Shown here: positions 38,479-46,520 of the stretch, one piece after another | Layout: each line of letters starts with the position of its first letter | Numbering within the stretch: position 1 is the stretch's first letter | DNA from: Shumkonia mesophila | GTDB taxonomy: Bacteria > Pseudomonadota > Alphaproteobacteria > Rhodospirillales > Shumkoniaceae | NCBI RefSeq assembly: GCF_026163695.1 | Contig: NZ_JAOTID010000001.1 | Location: forward strand, 248,001 to 312,000 | DNA: 64,000 nt | Direction of reading: 5' to 3' | Position numbers and translations under genes: made by a program | The notes under the pieces: model-generated | Seen by the model: only the letters and a program-made list of their open reading frames with translations | Databases searched by the model: none | Told to the model about the DNA's origin: nothing

Positions 38479-38829
38479 TCAAGGGGCGAGTTCGGTCGCC
38501 GCCACCGACACGATGCTGCCCCATTCCCTGAGGAAAACCGACCCTTTGACCGTGCGCTGCACCAGGACGTTGCGGCGGTCGACGTCGTCGACCTTGCGAC
38601 GCACCATCTCGAACTGGCCGAGCCGGTCCAGCGCCCGGGTGATCGCCGGCTTGGAGACATTGAGCGTGGCGGCCAGCCCGCGTACCGTATGCGGCGGCGA
38701 CGTCAGATAGACGGTCAGCAGCACCGCCATCTGCCGCGCCGAAAGGTCCGGCGCCTCGCGCCGCACGCCGGCCAGCACCGCCCGGCGCCACAGGTCGAGG
38801 GCCTGCATATCGGAAAGCGGAAACGTCAT
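38479..38829 (-). CDS. MarR-like winged-helix transcription regulator
   Basis: 116 aa. Winged-helix region: LSARQMAVLLTVYL, then TVRGLAATLNVSKPAITRALDRLGQ as recognition helix region, then the wing VRRKVDDVDRRNVLVQRT. It is shorter than a typical MarR (about 140 aa) and lacks part of the dimerisation helices. The target and ligand are unknown. Confidence 0.75.
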   Translation of the reverse strand: MTFPLSDMQALDLWRRAVLAGVRREAPDLSARQMAVLLTVYLTSPPHTVRGLAATLNVSKPAITRALDRLGQFEMVRRKVDDVDRRNVLVQRTVKGSVFLREWGSIVSVAATELAP

Positions 38830-38912
38830 GGCCTCCCCCCAATTCGTTCCGGAACCGTATCATTCTTAGCGGCGCCCCCGCCGGGAGGCAACAACAATCG
38901 GCGCGATGCGGC

Positions 38913-40295
38913 CTAGCCGAACCGTTCGGCCAGCAGGCCATAGGCGGCGCGCAGGCCCATCGCCTCGCCGCCCTCTGGCCGCCCGGGCCGCCCTTCGCTG
39001 TTCCAGGCCATGAGGTCGAGGTGGGCCCACGGGATCGACGGCTCGACGAACTCGGCCAGGAAGAGGGCCGCCGTGATGGCCCCGGCGTAGGGGGTGTCGG
39101 GGGCGTTCGAGAGGTCGGCCACTTTGCCGTCGATCAGCCGGCGGTACGGCGCGAAGAGCGGCAGCCGCCACAGCGGATCGTCGGTGTCGCGGGCCTGGCG
39201 AAGCAGGCTGTCGGCCAGGCCGTCGTCGTTGCAAAAAAGGGCCGGCAGGTCGGGGCCGAGGGCCACCCGGGCGGCCCCGGTCAGGGTGGCGAAATCGAGG
39301 ATCAGCGCCGGCTTCTCGGAGGCCGCCTCGGCCAGCGCGTCGGCCAGCACGAGGCGCCCTTCGGCGTCGGTGTTGGCGACCTCGGCGGTCAGCCCCTTGC
39401 GGGTGCGGATGACGTCGTGCGGGCGCAGCGCCTGCCCCGACACGCTGTTCTCCACCGCCGGGACGAGGACGCGCAGGCGGACCGGCAGGCCGGCGTCCAT
39501 CACCGCCGCGGCGAGGCCCAGCACGTGGGCGGCGCCCCCCATGTCCTTCTTCATCCATTTCATGCCCGAGGCCGGCTTGAGGTCGAGGCCGCCGGTATCG
39601 AAGCACACCCCCTTGCCGACCAGCGTCACCTTGGGCGCCGCTGCATCCCCCCACGTGATGTCGATCAGGCGGGGCAAGCGCGGACTGCCCTGGCCGACCG
39701 CGTGGATGGCCGGATAGCCGGCGGTGAGGAGGTCGTCGCCGATGATTTCGCGGAAATCGGCGCCGCCGCCGGCCGCCACCTGGGCGGCGGCCTCGGCCAA
39801 TTCGGCCGGCCCGAGGTCGAGGGCCGGCAGATTGATGAGGTCGCGCACCAGCCGGGTGGCGCCGGCCAGCCGGGCGACGCGGCCGCGGTCGCATCCGGCC
39901 GGCCATTCGAGAGTGGCGAAGCCGCGCCCGGCCTTCTGCTTGTAGCGGCGGAATTCGTAAGTACCGAGCGCCCAGCCCAGCGCCGCGACTTCGGGAGCTA
40001 CCGCTTCCGGCCCATCGCCGGCCAGGCGGTAAGTGCCCTTGGGCAGGCGGGCCGCGGCGCCGGCCCAGCCCCACAGCGGCCGCTCGGCGTCGAGCCCGAC
40101 CAGCGTCATCGCCAGGCACCCGTCGTCGCCGGGCACGGCCAGCAGGCTGCCCGGCTCGGCATCGAATCCGGCGGCCTCGATCCAGGCCGCCTGCGCCTCG
40201 GGTTGGGTGGCCAGCCAGGGGTCGAGCGTTTTGGCCGTCACCGCCACCAGGGGCACCGCGTTCTTATCGCCGCCGTCCGCCAGATACTGGGTCAC
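38913..40295 (-). CDS. Leucyl aminopeptidase family M17 protein
   Basis: 460 aa. The dizinc active-site motif NTDAEGRLVLADAL lies near residue 305. Other conserved elements are VGKGVCFDTGG and MKKDMGGAA with the catalytic Lys. It removes N-terminal residues from peptides in the cytosol. The start is GTG at 40293-40295, with AGGAG 8 nt upstream. It is divergent from the GST gene. Confidence 0.93.
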   Translation of the reverse strand: MTQYLADGGDKNAVPLVAVTAKTLDPWLATQPEAQAAWIEAAGFDAEPGSLLAVPGDDGCLAMTLVGLDAERPLWGWAGAAARLPKGTYRLAGDGPEAVAPEVAALGWALGTYEFRRYKQKAGRGFATLEWPAGCDRGRVARLAGATRLVRDLINLPALDLGPAELAEAAAQVAAGGGADFREIIGDDLLTAGYPAIHAVGQGSPRLPRLIDITWGDAAAPKVTLVGKGVCFDTGGLDLKPASGMKWMKKDMGGAAHVLGLAAAVMDAGLPVRLRVLVPAVENSVSGQALRPHDVIRTRKGLTAEVANTDAEGRLVLADALAEAASEKPALILDFATLTGAARVALGPDLPALFCNDDGLADSLLRQARDTDDPLWRLPLFAPYRRLIDGKVADLSNAPDTPYAGAITAALFLAEFVEPSIPWAHLDLMAWNSEGRPGRPEGGEAMGLRAAYGLLAERFG

Positions 40296-40386
40296 CGATC
40301 GATCTCCTGCTTCGCCGCGGGCCGGCCTTGATCCGCCGGCCCTCTTTTGTCCTTATAGCGAAACACAGGCGGAAGGAGGAATGAAG

Positions 40387-41040
40387 ATGGCAAATTGCGT
40401 GCTGGTGATCGGCAACAAGAACTATTCGTCGTGGAGTTTAAGGGCCTGGCTCGCGCTCAAGCGGACGGGAATCGACTTCCAGGAAATCCTCGTCCCCCTC
40501 ATGCGGCCGGAAACGAAGGCCGCCATCCTCGCCCATTCGCCGTCGGGCAAGGTGCCGCTGTTGCGCCTGGGCGACGATCAGGTGTGGGATTCGCTTTCCA
40601 TCGCCGAAACCCTGGCCGAGCGCTTCCCGGCGGCCGGCCTGTGGCCGGCCGCCGCGACGGCCCGCGCCACGGCCCGCTCGGTGTCGGCCGAAATGCACGC
40701 CGGTTTCATGGCCCTGCGCCGCGCCCTGCCGATGAACCTGCGCGCCCACCTTCCCGGCCGGCCGCGGGCCGCCGACGCGGAGGCCGACATCGCCCGCGTC
40801 CAGGACATCTGGACCTCCTGCCGGACCCGATTCGGCGCCGCCGGGCCCTTCCTGTTCGGCGGCTTCACCATCGCGGACGCCTTCTACGCCCCCGTCGTCG
40901 GGCGCTTCCGCACCTATGACGTGGCGCTGACGGACGTCTGCCAGGCGTACGCCGACGCCGTCTGGCAAACCCCCGACATGCAGGCCTGGGTGGCCGCCGC
41001 CGTCGCCGAGGGTCAAAGAATCGCCGAATACGAGGCTTAA
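40387..41040 (+). CDS. Glutathione S-transferase family protein
   Basis: 217 aa. The N-terminal thioredoxin-like domain has NKNYSSWSLRAWLALKRTG with the likely catalytic Ser, GKVPLL with the cis-Pro, and DSLSIAETLAE for glutathione contact. The C-terminal helical domain has FTIADAFYAPV. The substrate is unknown. ATG at 40387 has GGAGGA 6 nt upstream. The ATG at 40381 directly abuts the SD and is unlikely. Confidence 0.9.
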   Translation: MANCVLVIGNKNYSSWSLRAWLALKRTGIDFQEILVPLMRPETKAAILAHSPSGKVPLLRLGDDQVWDSLSIAETLAERFPAAGLWPAAATARATARSVSAEMHAGFMALRRALPMNLRAHLPGRPRAADAEADIARVQDIWTSCRTRFGAAGPFLFGGFTIADAFYAPVVGRFRTYDVALTDVCQAYADAVWQTPDMQAWVAAAVAEGQRIAEYEA

Positions 41041-41104
41041 GTCTGGAAAATCCCGGCGTCCTTCCCATATTCAGGCACGTTCAACCATGGGAGGAAGCCG
41101 GCGC

Positions 41105-41611
41105 ATGAACAGAGGGATTTTCCTGGCCTTGGCCATCGTCGTCGCCGGCCTCGGCGGCGGCGCCCTGGCGGCCGACATGAAAGCCGGTCCCATCGTGGTT
41201 TCCGATGCCTGGGCGCGCGCCTCGGTGACGCCGGCCATGAAGACCGGCGCCGCCTTCGCCGTGCTGGCCAACCAGGGGGCCGAGATGGACCGACTGGTGG
41301 CCGCCGAATCGCCGGTCGCCGAGCGGGTCGAACTGCACACCCACGCCATGGACGGCGGCGTCATGAAGATGCGCCGGGTGGACGCCATCGAGGTCCATCC
41401 CGGCACCCCCACCGTGCTGCAACCGGGCGGCCTGCACGTCATGTTCATCGGGCTGCGCGCACCCCTGAAGGAAGGCTCGGCGATCCCGCTGACGCTGATC
41501 TTCGAGAAGGCCGGCCGCATCGAGGTTTCCACCGACGTGCTGGCCCCCGGCGCCATGGGCAAAGGCCCGCAGGCGCCCATGCCGGGCATGGGGCACAAAC
41601 CGGCCGGCTGA
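41105..41611 (+). CDS. PCu(A)C-type periplasmic copper chaperone
   Basis: 168 aa. A signal peptide (residues 1-23) precedes a cupredoxin-like domain with the copper-binding His/Met pattern: ELHTHAMDGGVMKM, then GGLHVMFIGL. Such proteins deliver Cu(I) to oxidases, often with SCO. The C-terminal tail is Met/Pro-rich (APMPGMGHKP), possibly an additional copper site. It is separated from the cco/SCO block by regulators, a peptidase and a GST, so it is likely a separate transcript. Confidence 0.9.
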   Translation: MNRGIFLALAIVVAGLGGGALAADMKAGPIVVSDAWARASVTPAMKTGAAFAVLANQGAEMDRLVAAESPVAERVELHTHAMDGGVMKMRRVDAIEVHPGTPTVLQPGGLHVMFIGLRAPLKEGSAIPLTLIFEKAGRIEVSTDVLAPGAMGKGPQAPMPGMGHKPAG

Positions 41612-41628
41612 ACCGGCCCCCCTCCCTG

Positions 41629-41650
41629 CCCTCCCCCACGAAAGGGAGGG
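41629..41650 (+). terminator. Weak terminator-like hairpin after the copper chaperone
   Basis: CCCTCCC (41629-41635) pairs with GGGAGGG (41644-41650). No T-run follows on the plus strand, so it could be a processing or blocking hairpin between two converging genes. Confidence 0.35.
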
Positions 41651-41692
41651 AAGAAAAGCAAGGCGTCGGCGTGGCTCCCTCCCCCTTGATCG

Positions 41693-41780
41693 AGTTTCGG
41701 GGACACCATACTTAATTCACCGCTCTGCGCGCTGGAAACGAAGCGGCTTCCTGCGAATTAAGTATGGTGTCCCCGAAACT
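41693..41780. mobile_element. 88-bp element with 26-bp perfect inverted repeats (REP/MITE-like)
   Basis: The left arm (41693-41718, starting AGTTTCGGGGACACC) and right arm (41755-41780, ending GGTGTCCCCGAAACT) are exact reverse complements of 26 nt with a 36-nt centre. The centre holds no gene. From memory, motifs of the form GGGGACACCATACTTAATT recur in proteobacterial genomes near REP-associated (RAYT/Y1) transposases, which makes this a probable non-autonomous REP doublet. No transposase gene lies in the window. It sits between two converging genes. Confidence 0.65.
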
Positions 41781-41784
41781 ATCC

Positions 41785-42261
41785 TTACGTGCGCGGCCGG
41801 CTGTGGACGTGGGGGGTCTTGATGTCGCTGCCCGTTCCGTGAGCGTGGCGGCCGATCTTCACGTCGGCCGGCACGATGTGCAGGTTGCCGTGCCTGACGC
41901 CGCGCTCGGCGATCACCCCGTTGCCGAAACTTTTCACCGCCTCGGTCGGACCCTGCACGATCATGGCTTCCAGGCAGGTGTCGTGATCGAGATGGACGTG
42001 CAGGGTAGACAGGTTGAGGTCGTGATGGTCGTGTTGCGCCTGGGTGAGGCGGCGGGCCAGTTCGCGCTCGTGATGGTCGTAGATGTAGCTCAGGCAGCCG
42101 ACGCAGAAGGCGGCGTCGCCGCTGGCGATGCGCTCGCCCTCAAGCTTGCCGCGCACCAGGTCGCGGAAGGCCTCCGAGCGGTTCTCATAGCCGTTGCGCT
42201 TCATGTAGGCGTCGAACTGCGCCAGCAGGTCCCCGTCCACCGTGATCGTGATGCGTTCCAT
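41785..42261 (-). CDS. nikR: Nickel-responsive regulator NikR
   Basis: 158 aa. The N-terminal ribbon-helix-helix reads MERITITVDGDLLAQFDAYM with NRSEAFRDLVR. The C-terminal ACT-like metal domain keeps all four high-affinity nickel ligands: H77, H88, H90 and C96 (STLHVHLDHDTCLE). Two extra cysteines (C53, C56) precede LSYIYDHHERE. It represses nickel uptake genes when nickel is bound, but no nickel transporter or hydrogenase gene is visible here. The start ATG at 42259-42261 matches the family, and the upstream frame is spurious. Confidence 0.93.
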   Translation of the reverse strand: MERITITVDGDLLAQFDAYMKRNGYENRSEAFRDLVRGKLEGERIASGDAAFCVGCLSYIYDHHERELARRLTQAQHDHHDLNLSTLHVHLDHDTCLEAMIVQGPTEAVKSFGNGVIAERGVRHGNLHIVPADVKIGRHAHGTGSDIKTPHVHSRPRT

Positions 42262-42319
42262 GGCCAGCCCCGTTGCCGTTGCGGGCCCGATTGTAACCGG
42301 GGCGGCCGGCCGGCGCAGG

Positions 42320-42348
42320 AAAAAAGAGAGCGGCCCGATGGGGCCGCC
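42320..42348 (-). terminator. Rho-independent terminator of the 1,133-aa RTX gene
   Basis: On the minus strand GCGGCCC, loop CATC and GGGCCGC (arms 42341-42347 and 42330-42336) are followed by TCTCTTTTTT. It is a close relative of the terminator after the giant gene (46094-46126). Confidence 0.8.
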
Positions 42349-42379
42349 CTCCATGGGCTTGCGCTATCCGGCCACGACC

Positions 42380-45300
42380 CTAGACGACGGTGTCGGCCAG
42401 CACGACGTTGCCGTCGCTATCCACCGTCAGGTCCGTCGACGCGACGTTCTGGATGATGGCGATGGCCTCGCCCTGGTAAGAAACCTGGGTGTTGCCGCCA
42501 CCCAAATCGGTGAAGATCTCGTCCGGATCGGCATCGCTCAGGATCTCGCTGAAATCGAGGACGTCGCCCTCGCCGAAATCGGTGATGGTGTCGACGCCGG
42601 TGTCGTCCGCCATCAAGGAGAAGATATCGTTCCCGTCGCCGCCGGTGAGGACGTCGTCGCCGGCGCCACCGGTGAGAATGTCGTTCCCGGCACCACCCAG
42701 AAGCGTGTCGTTGCCGCCCTCGCCGATCAGCACATCGGCGCCGTCGCCGCCGGCGAGGATGTTGTCCAGGTCGTTGCCGGTGGCCGTAAAGTCGGCCGCG
42801 CCCTGCAGGGTGACGTTTTGGATGCCGGCGCCGAGTTGCAGGCTGAAGCCGGTGGCCCCAGCTTCGCCCGCGACGATGATTCCCTCGGTGTCGATCACTA
42901 CGGCCTCGCCACCATAATCGCCCGCCAGCACGTGAACGGAACCGCCAGCCACCACGGCGTCGACGCCGGCCTGGACCGTGCCAAGCGGCGTCAGTTCGCT
43001 GCCCTGGCTGGTCGTCGAGCCGGCGTCATCCACCGTCACTTCGGTGCGGTTAGACGCCGTGTAGGTCTGGTCCTGGACGGCCCACCCGTCGTTGTCGTCG
43101 CTGAGCGCGAGAAGGGTCTGCTGCCAATCGGCTGTCGGCTCGGTGCCGGTGGGATTGGCGACGGTCGCGGTCCCGCTCCCCGTCCACAGGCCGTTCAGGT
43201 GAAGGTTGAGGCCCCATTCGTTGCCGTAGGTCCCTTCTGCGTTGTCCTCGATGGCGATGCCAGAACCGTCGGTGTATTGGATCGAAATGGCGCTCTTGGT
43301 GTTGTCAATGAGGTTGCCGGCAACGCTGCCCGTGTTGCCGATGCCGTTGATCAGGATGCCGTTGCGGACGTTCTCGATCGTATTGTTCTCGATCGTGAAG
43401 TCCTCGACACCGAAGAGAACCACGATGCCGCGCGTGATCTGCGACCCCCAGGCGTAGTCGACATAGGACTGATCCGCCGGCCCCTCGATGGTGAGGCCGC
43501 TGACCGTCACGTTGTCGGCACCGATGGTGATTGCGTTGATCCGCGAGGTGCCGTCTACCGTGATGACCGCGCCTTCGCCGCCGAGCAGGGTCACCCCCGC
43601 CGTGTCGATGACCACAGTTTCGGCGTAGGTGCCGGCAGCGACGTACACGGTGTCGCCGGACTCGGCCGCATCGATGGCCGATTGGATAGTGGTATACTGG
43701 CTGCCGGCGCCGACGATCAGCACCTCGCTGCCGTCCTCGAACGACAGCGTCTCGATGCCACTCAGCGTGTCGGTGCTGCCGTCGCCCGCGGTGTACGTCA
43801 GCGTCACGTTGCCGTCGGCGTCGACCCCCAGCGTGTAGTCCGCCAGGCTGCCGGCGTAGGTGACAGTGTCGTCGCCGGCGCCGCCGTCGAAGGCGTTGTC
43901 GGCGGCGGCGGCGATAAAGGTGTCGTCGTGGGCGGAACCGGTCACGTTTTCGATGCCGGTCAGCGTGTCGCCCTCGGCGTCGCCGCCGCTGCCGATGCCC
44001 CCGGCAAGATCGATCATGACGCCCGCCGACGAAGCGGAATAGTCCGCCGTATCGGTGCCCGTGCCGCCGTCAAGCCGGTCCGCCCCGGCGCCGCCGTCGA
44101 GCAAATCGTCGCCGATTCCCCCGACCAGGGTGTCGTCGCCGGCGCCGCCGTACAGTTTGTCATTGCCCGCTTCGCCATCAAGCGTGTCGTTGCTGACCTC
44201 GTCGGCCAGCGGGTTGCCCGGCTTGTCGGCCCCGTAGAGTTCGTCGTCGCCGCCGCCGCCGTAGAGCGTGTCGTCGCCGTCCTTGCCTATCAGCCGCTCG
44301 TTGGCGTCGGTACCGCGGATGGTCGTGGCGACGCTGTCCTGCTGATGGACCTCGCCCTGCAACTCGGCGACGATGCCGTCCGTCGCCGGATAAGCGATGT
44401 TGTAGCCCGTGGAGTCGACGGCGGCGTCCTCGCTGCCGTCGATGTTGAACACCGGCCCCCAGGCGGTCACGACTTCCGAAAGATCGAGGCCGGCGATGGC
44501 AAGGCCGTCGATCTCGCCATAGTTGTAGATGGCGACCGCGTTCTTGTGGTAGGCGCCCTCGACGGTCACGTCGGTGAAGGTGATCGTGCCGATGTCCGGC
44601 GACTCGCCGCCGGCGTCGAGGCCGGCGTTAGAAATGCCGGTTATTTCGATGCCGTAGTCGGCCTGGTTGGCGAGCGCGGTGCCCTCCGTCGCGCCGATCA
44701 GCGAAACGTTGGCGAAGGAGGCGTCGCCGGTGAAATTGTAGAGCTTTATCTGGGCGGAGCCGTTGAGGTTGGTCTGATAGCCGTTGCCGTCGAACGTGCT
44801 GTCGGTGACCACCAGGTTGGCGACGGAATCCTGATCGGTGCGCAGGCCGTACTGCGCATTGTCCTGGACCGTCACGTCGTCGAGCGTCAGCGTGCCGACG
44901 TTGACGCCCGCGCTGACCTGGATGCCGCACGCGCCGTCAGCGAGGGTGAGGCCGATGATCGTCACGTCGCCGCCGTCGAGGTCGCCGCTGATGGTGATGC
45001 CGTTGCCGCTGACGGGGTCGACGATCACCTCGGCGCCGTCCGCCGCCCGCAAGGTGACGGCCTTGGTCACGGACAGGGATTCGGCATAGGTGCCCGCGGC
45101 GATCACGATGGTATCGCCGGCCTCGGCCGCGTCGATGGCCGACTGGATGGTCGCATACTCGCCGCCGGCGCCGACAGTCAGCACGCGGCCGGCGGCGCCG
45201 GAATCCGGCTCCGGCGTCTCGACCGCGCTTTTGGAGTCGCTTTTGGTGTCGCTTTCGGTATCGCCACTGCCGGCATTATCGGCACCGGCGCCGTCCGACT

Positions 45301-45781
45301 GGTCGCCGCCCGTCTCCGGGCGCTCCACGATGGCTTGCAGCGGATCTTCCCCCTCGTCCTCCTCCAGCCGTTCGACGTCGGAGGAATTCTGGAACGCCGT
45401 GGAGTTTCCCGGAGACAGAACCGACTCCCGGGACGCTTCCTGGGAAGGTTCCGCCTCGCCGGCCGGCTGGATCGGCACCTCGCCGAGGTGGGAAGCGTCG
45501 ATGATCGCCGCAACCTGACCGGTCGCAGCGTCGACCACGGTAAGTGTGGTTTCGCCGTCGCCGAGGTAGAGGGCCATGTTCTCGAAGACGATGGGCTGGG
45601 CAGCCCCACCGTCCGGTACGATCCAGACGTCGCCGCCATGGATCTCGACGTGAACCTGCTGGCCCTCCGGGGTAACGATCCTGATCTCGTCGCCGGCCTG
45701 AATGGCCGGAAGCTGGGTACCCTGAACGAGCTCGAGCTCGATCACCTCGCCCGACGCGCGTTCGATTCTCAGTTTAAGCAC
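42380..45781 (-). CDS. Type I-secreted RTX / parallel beta-helix protein
   Basis: 1,133 aa from a GTG at 45779-45781 with GGGAGGA just upstream. An ATG at 45823 lacks such a signal. The N-terminal domain (about 1-95) has no signal peptide and is followed by an acidic Ser/Glu/Asp linker. Then come a right-handed beta-helix module (YATIQSAIDAAEAGDTIVIA), an RTX nonapeptide block (GGxGxD repeats, calcium-binding), a second beta-helix (YTTIQSAIDAAESGD), another RTX block, and a C-terminal region DTITDFGEGDVLDF ending in a hydrophobic tail like T1SS targeting domains. It is probably exported as an adhesin or cell-surface/matrix protein. The second beta-helix and C-terminus are paralogous to the giant gene upstream. 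Confidence 0.88.
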   Translation of the reverse strand: MLKLRIERASGEVIELELVQGTQLPAIQAGDEIRIVTPEGQQVHVEIHGGDVWIVPDGGAAQPIVFENMALYLGDGETTLTVVDAATGQVAAIIDASHLGEVPIQPAGEAEPSQEASRESVLSPGNSTAFQNSSDVERLEEDEGEDPLQAIVERPETGGDQSDGAGADNAGSGDTESDTKSDSKSAVETPEPDSGAAGRVLTVGAGGEYATIQSAIDAAEAGDTIVIAAGTYAESLSVTKAVTLRAADGAEVIVDPVSGNGITISGDLDGGDVTIIGLTLADGACGIQVSAGVNVGTLTLDDVTVQDNAQYGLRTDQDSVANLVVTDSTFDGNGYQTNLNGSAQIKLYNFTGDASFANVSLIGATEGTALANQADYGIEITGISNAGLDAGGESPDIGTITFTDVTVEGAYHKNAVAIYNYGEIDGLAIAGLDLSEVVTAWGPVFNIDGSEDAAVDSTGYNIAYPATDGIVAELQGEVHQQDSVATTIRGTDANERLIGKDGDDTLYGGGGDDELYGADKPGNPLADEVSNDTLDGEAGNDKLYGGAGDDTLVGGIGDDLLDGGAGADRLDGGTGTDTADYSASSAGVMIDLAGGIGSGGDAEGDTLTGIENVTGSAHDDTFIAAAADNAFDGGAGDDTVTYAGSLADYTLGVDADGNVTLTYTAGDGSTDTLSGIETLSFEDGSEVLIVGAGSQYTTIQSAIDAAESGDTVYVAAGTYAETVVIDTAGVTLLGGEGAVITVDGTSRINAITIGADNVTVSGLTIEGPADQSYVDYAWGSQITRGIVVLFGVEDFTIENNTIENVRNGILINGIGNTGSVAGNLIDNTKSAISIQYTDGSGIAIEDNAEGTYGNEWGLNLHLNGLWTGSGTATVANPTGTEPTADWQQTLLALSDDNDGWAVQDQTYTASNRTEVTVDDAGSTTSQGSELTPLGTVQAGVDAVVAGGSVHVLAGDYGGEAVVIDTEGIIVAGEAGATGFSLQLGAGIQNVTLQGAADFTATGNDLDNILAGGDGADVLIGEGGNDTLLGGAGNDILTGGAGDDVLTGGDGNDIFSLMADDTGVDTITDFGEGDVLDFSEILSDADPDEIFTDLGGGNTQVSYQGEAIAIIQNVASTDLTVDSDGNVVLADTVV

Positions 45782-46155
45782 GATGTCCTCCCTCGGCGCC
45801 GGAATTTTCCAGCCAAGGCCCATCCGCTTCCCTGAGTGCGCGCCGACTAATTCTCCTGTAATGGTGGAAATGATGCGGCCTTACGGATTTCTAACCCCCC
45901 AAATCCGGAGGCGGCACCATTTATACGATTGCACTTACAGCGGTATCATCTTCTCCGGACTCGGACGGTTCCCTCCTTGAAATTGCCTCCGGCGGTTGGA
46001 CCGCCGTGTTGGCAGCCTAACCAAGACGACGCGCCGACATCAATCGTTTTTGCGTTAATTTAGGTAATTTTGATTGGACGGTGCGGCCGCCCCCAAAAGA
46101 GAAGGCGGCCCGATGGGAGCCGCCCTCCGATGATTCGTATGGTCGAACTGTGGCT
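45782..46155 (-). promoter_or_regulatory. 374-nt intergenic region between the two RTX genes
   Basis: No gene. It holds the terminator of the giant gene (46094-46126) and the promoter and leader of the smaller RTX gene. Minus-strand TATAAAT near 45916-45922 is a candidate -10 without a clear -35. Two leader hairpins are visible: CGGATTT (45884-45890) with AAATCCG (45901-45907), and CGGCGGT (45990-45996) with ACCGCCG (46000-46006). The stretch 46030-46078 is strikingly AT-rich. Confidence 0.5.
46094..46126 (-). terminator. Rho-independent terminator of the giant RTX gene
   Basis: On the minus strand GGCGGC (46119-46124) pairs with GCCGCC (46104-46109), followed by TTCTCTTTT. It is similar in loop and flank to the terminator of the smaller paralogue. 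Confidence 0.8.
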
Positions 46156-46520
46156 TTAGACGGCGGAGTCGGCCAGCACCACGTTGCCGCTGTCGTCCAC
46201 CGTGAGCGAGTCCCGCGCGGTGTCCTGGACGATGGCGAGGACCTCGCCCTGATACGAGATCTGCGCGTTGCCGGCCCCGTCGTTCTCGAAGATCAGCTCA
46301 TGCGCGTCACTCAGGATGTCGCTGAAATCGAGGCTGTCGCCCTCTTCGAAGTCGGTAACGGTGTCGATGCCGCTGTCATCGGCCATGAAGGCGAAGACAT
46401 CGTCCCCGGCGCCGCCGGTGAAGGTGTCGTTGCCGTCGCCGCCGATGAAGATGTCGTCGCCATCGCCGCCGGAGAGGATGTTGTCCAACGCGTTGCCGGT
46501 AGCCGTGAAGTCGGCGGCAC
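46156..46520 (-). other. C-terminal RTX and type I secretion region of the giant protein
   Basis: GGDGDDIFIGGDGNDTF-type repeats lead into DTVTDFEEGDSLDFSDILSD and a final beta-rich tail ending NVVLADSAV. The smaller protein ends NVVLADTVV after the equivalent DTITDFGEGDVLDFSEILSD. This layout matches C-terminal T1SS target domains of RTX adhesins. Confidence 0.82.

Noticed and set aside
42242-45835. A 1,197-codon plus-strand open frame opposite the smaller RTX gene
   Set aside because: Same reason: shadow of a repetitive GC-rich gene, no domain, and it would overlap nikR.
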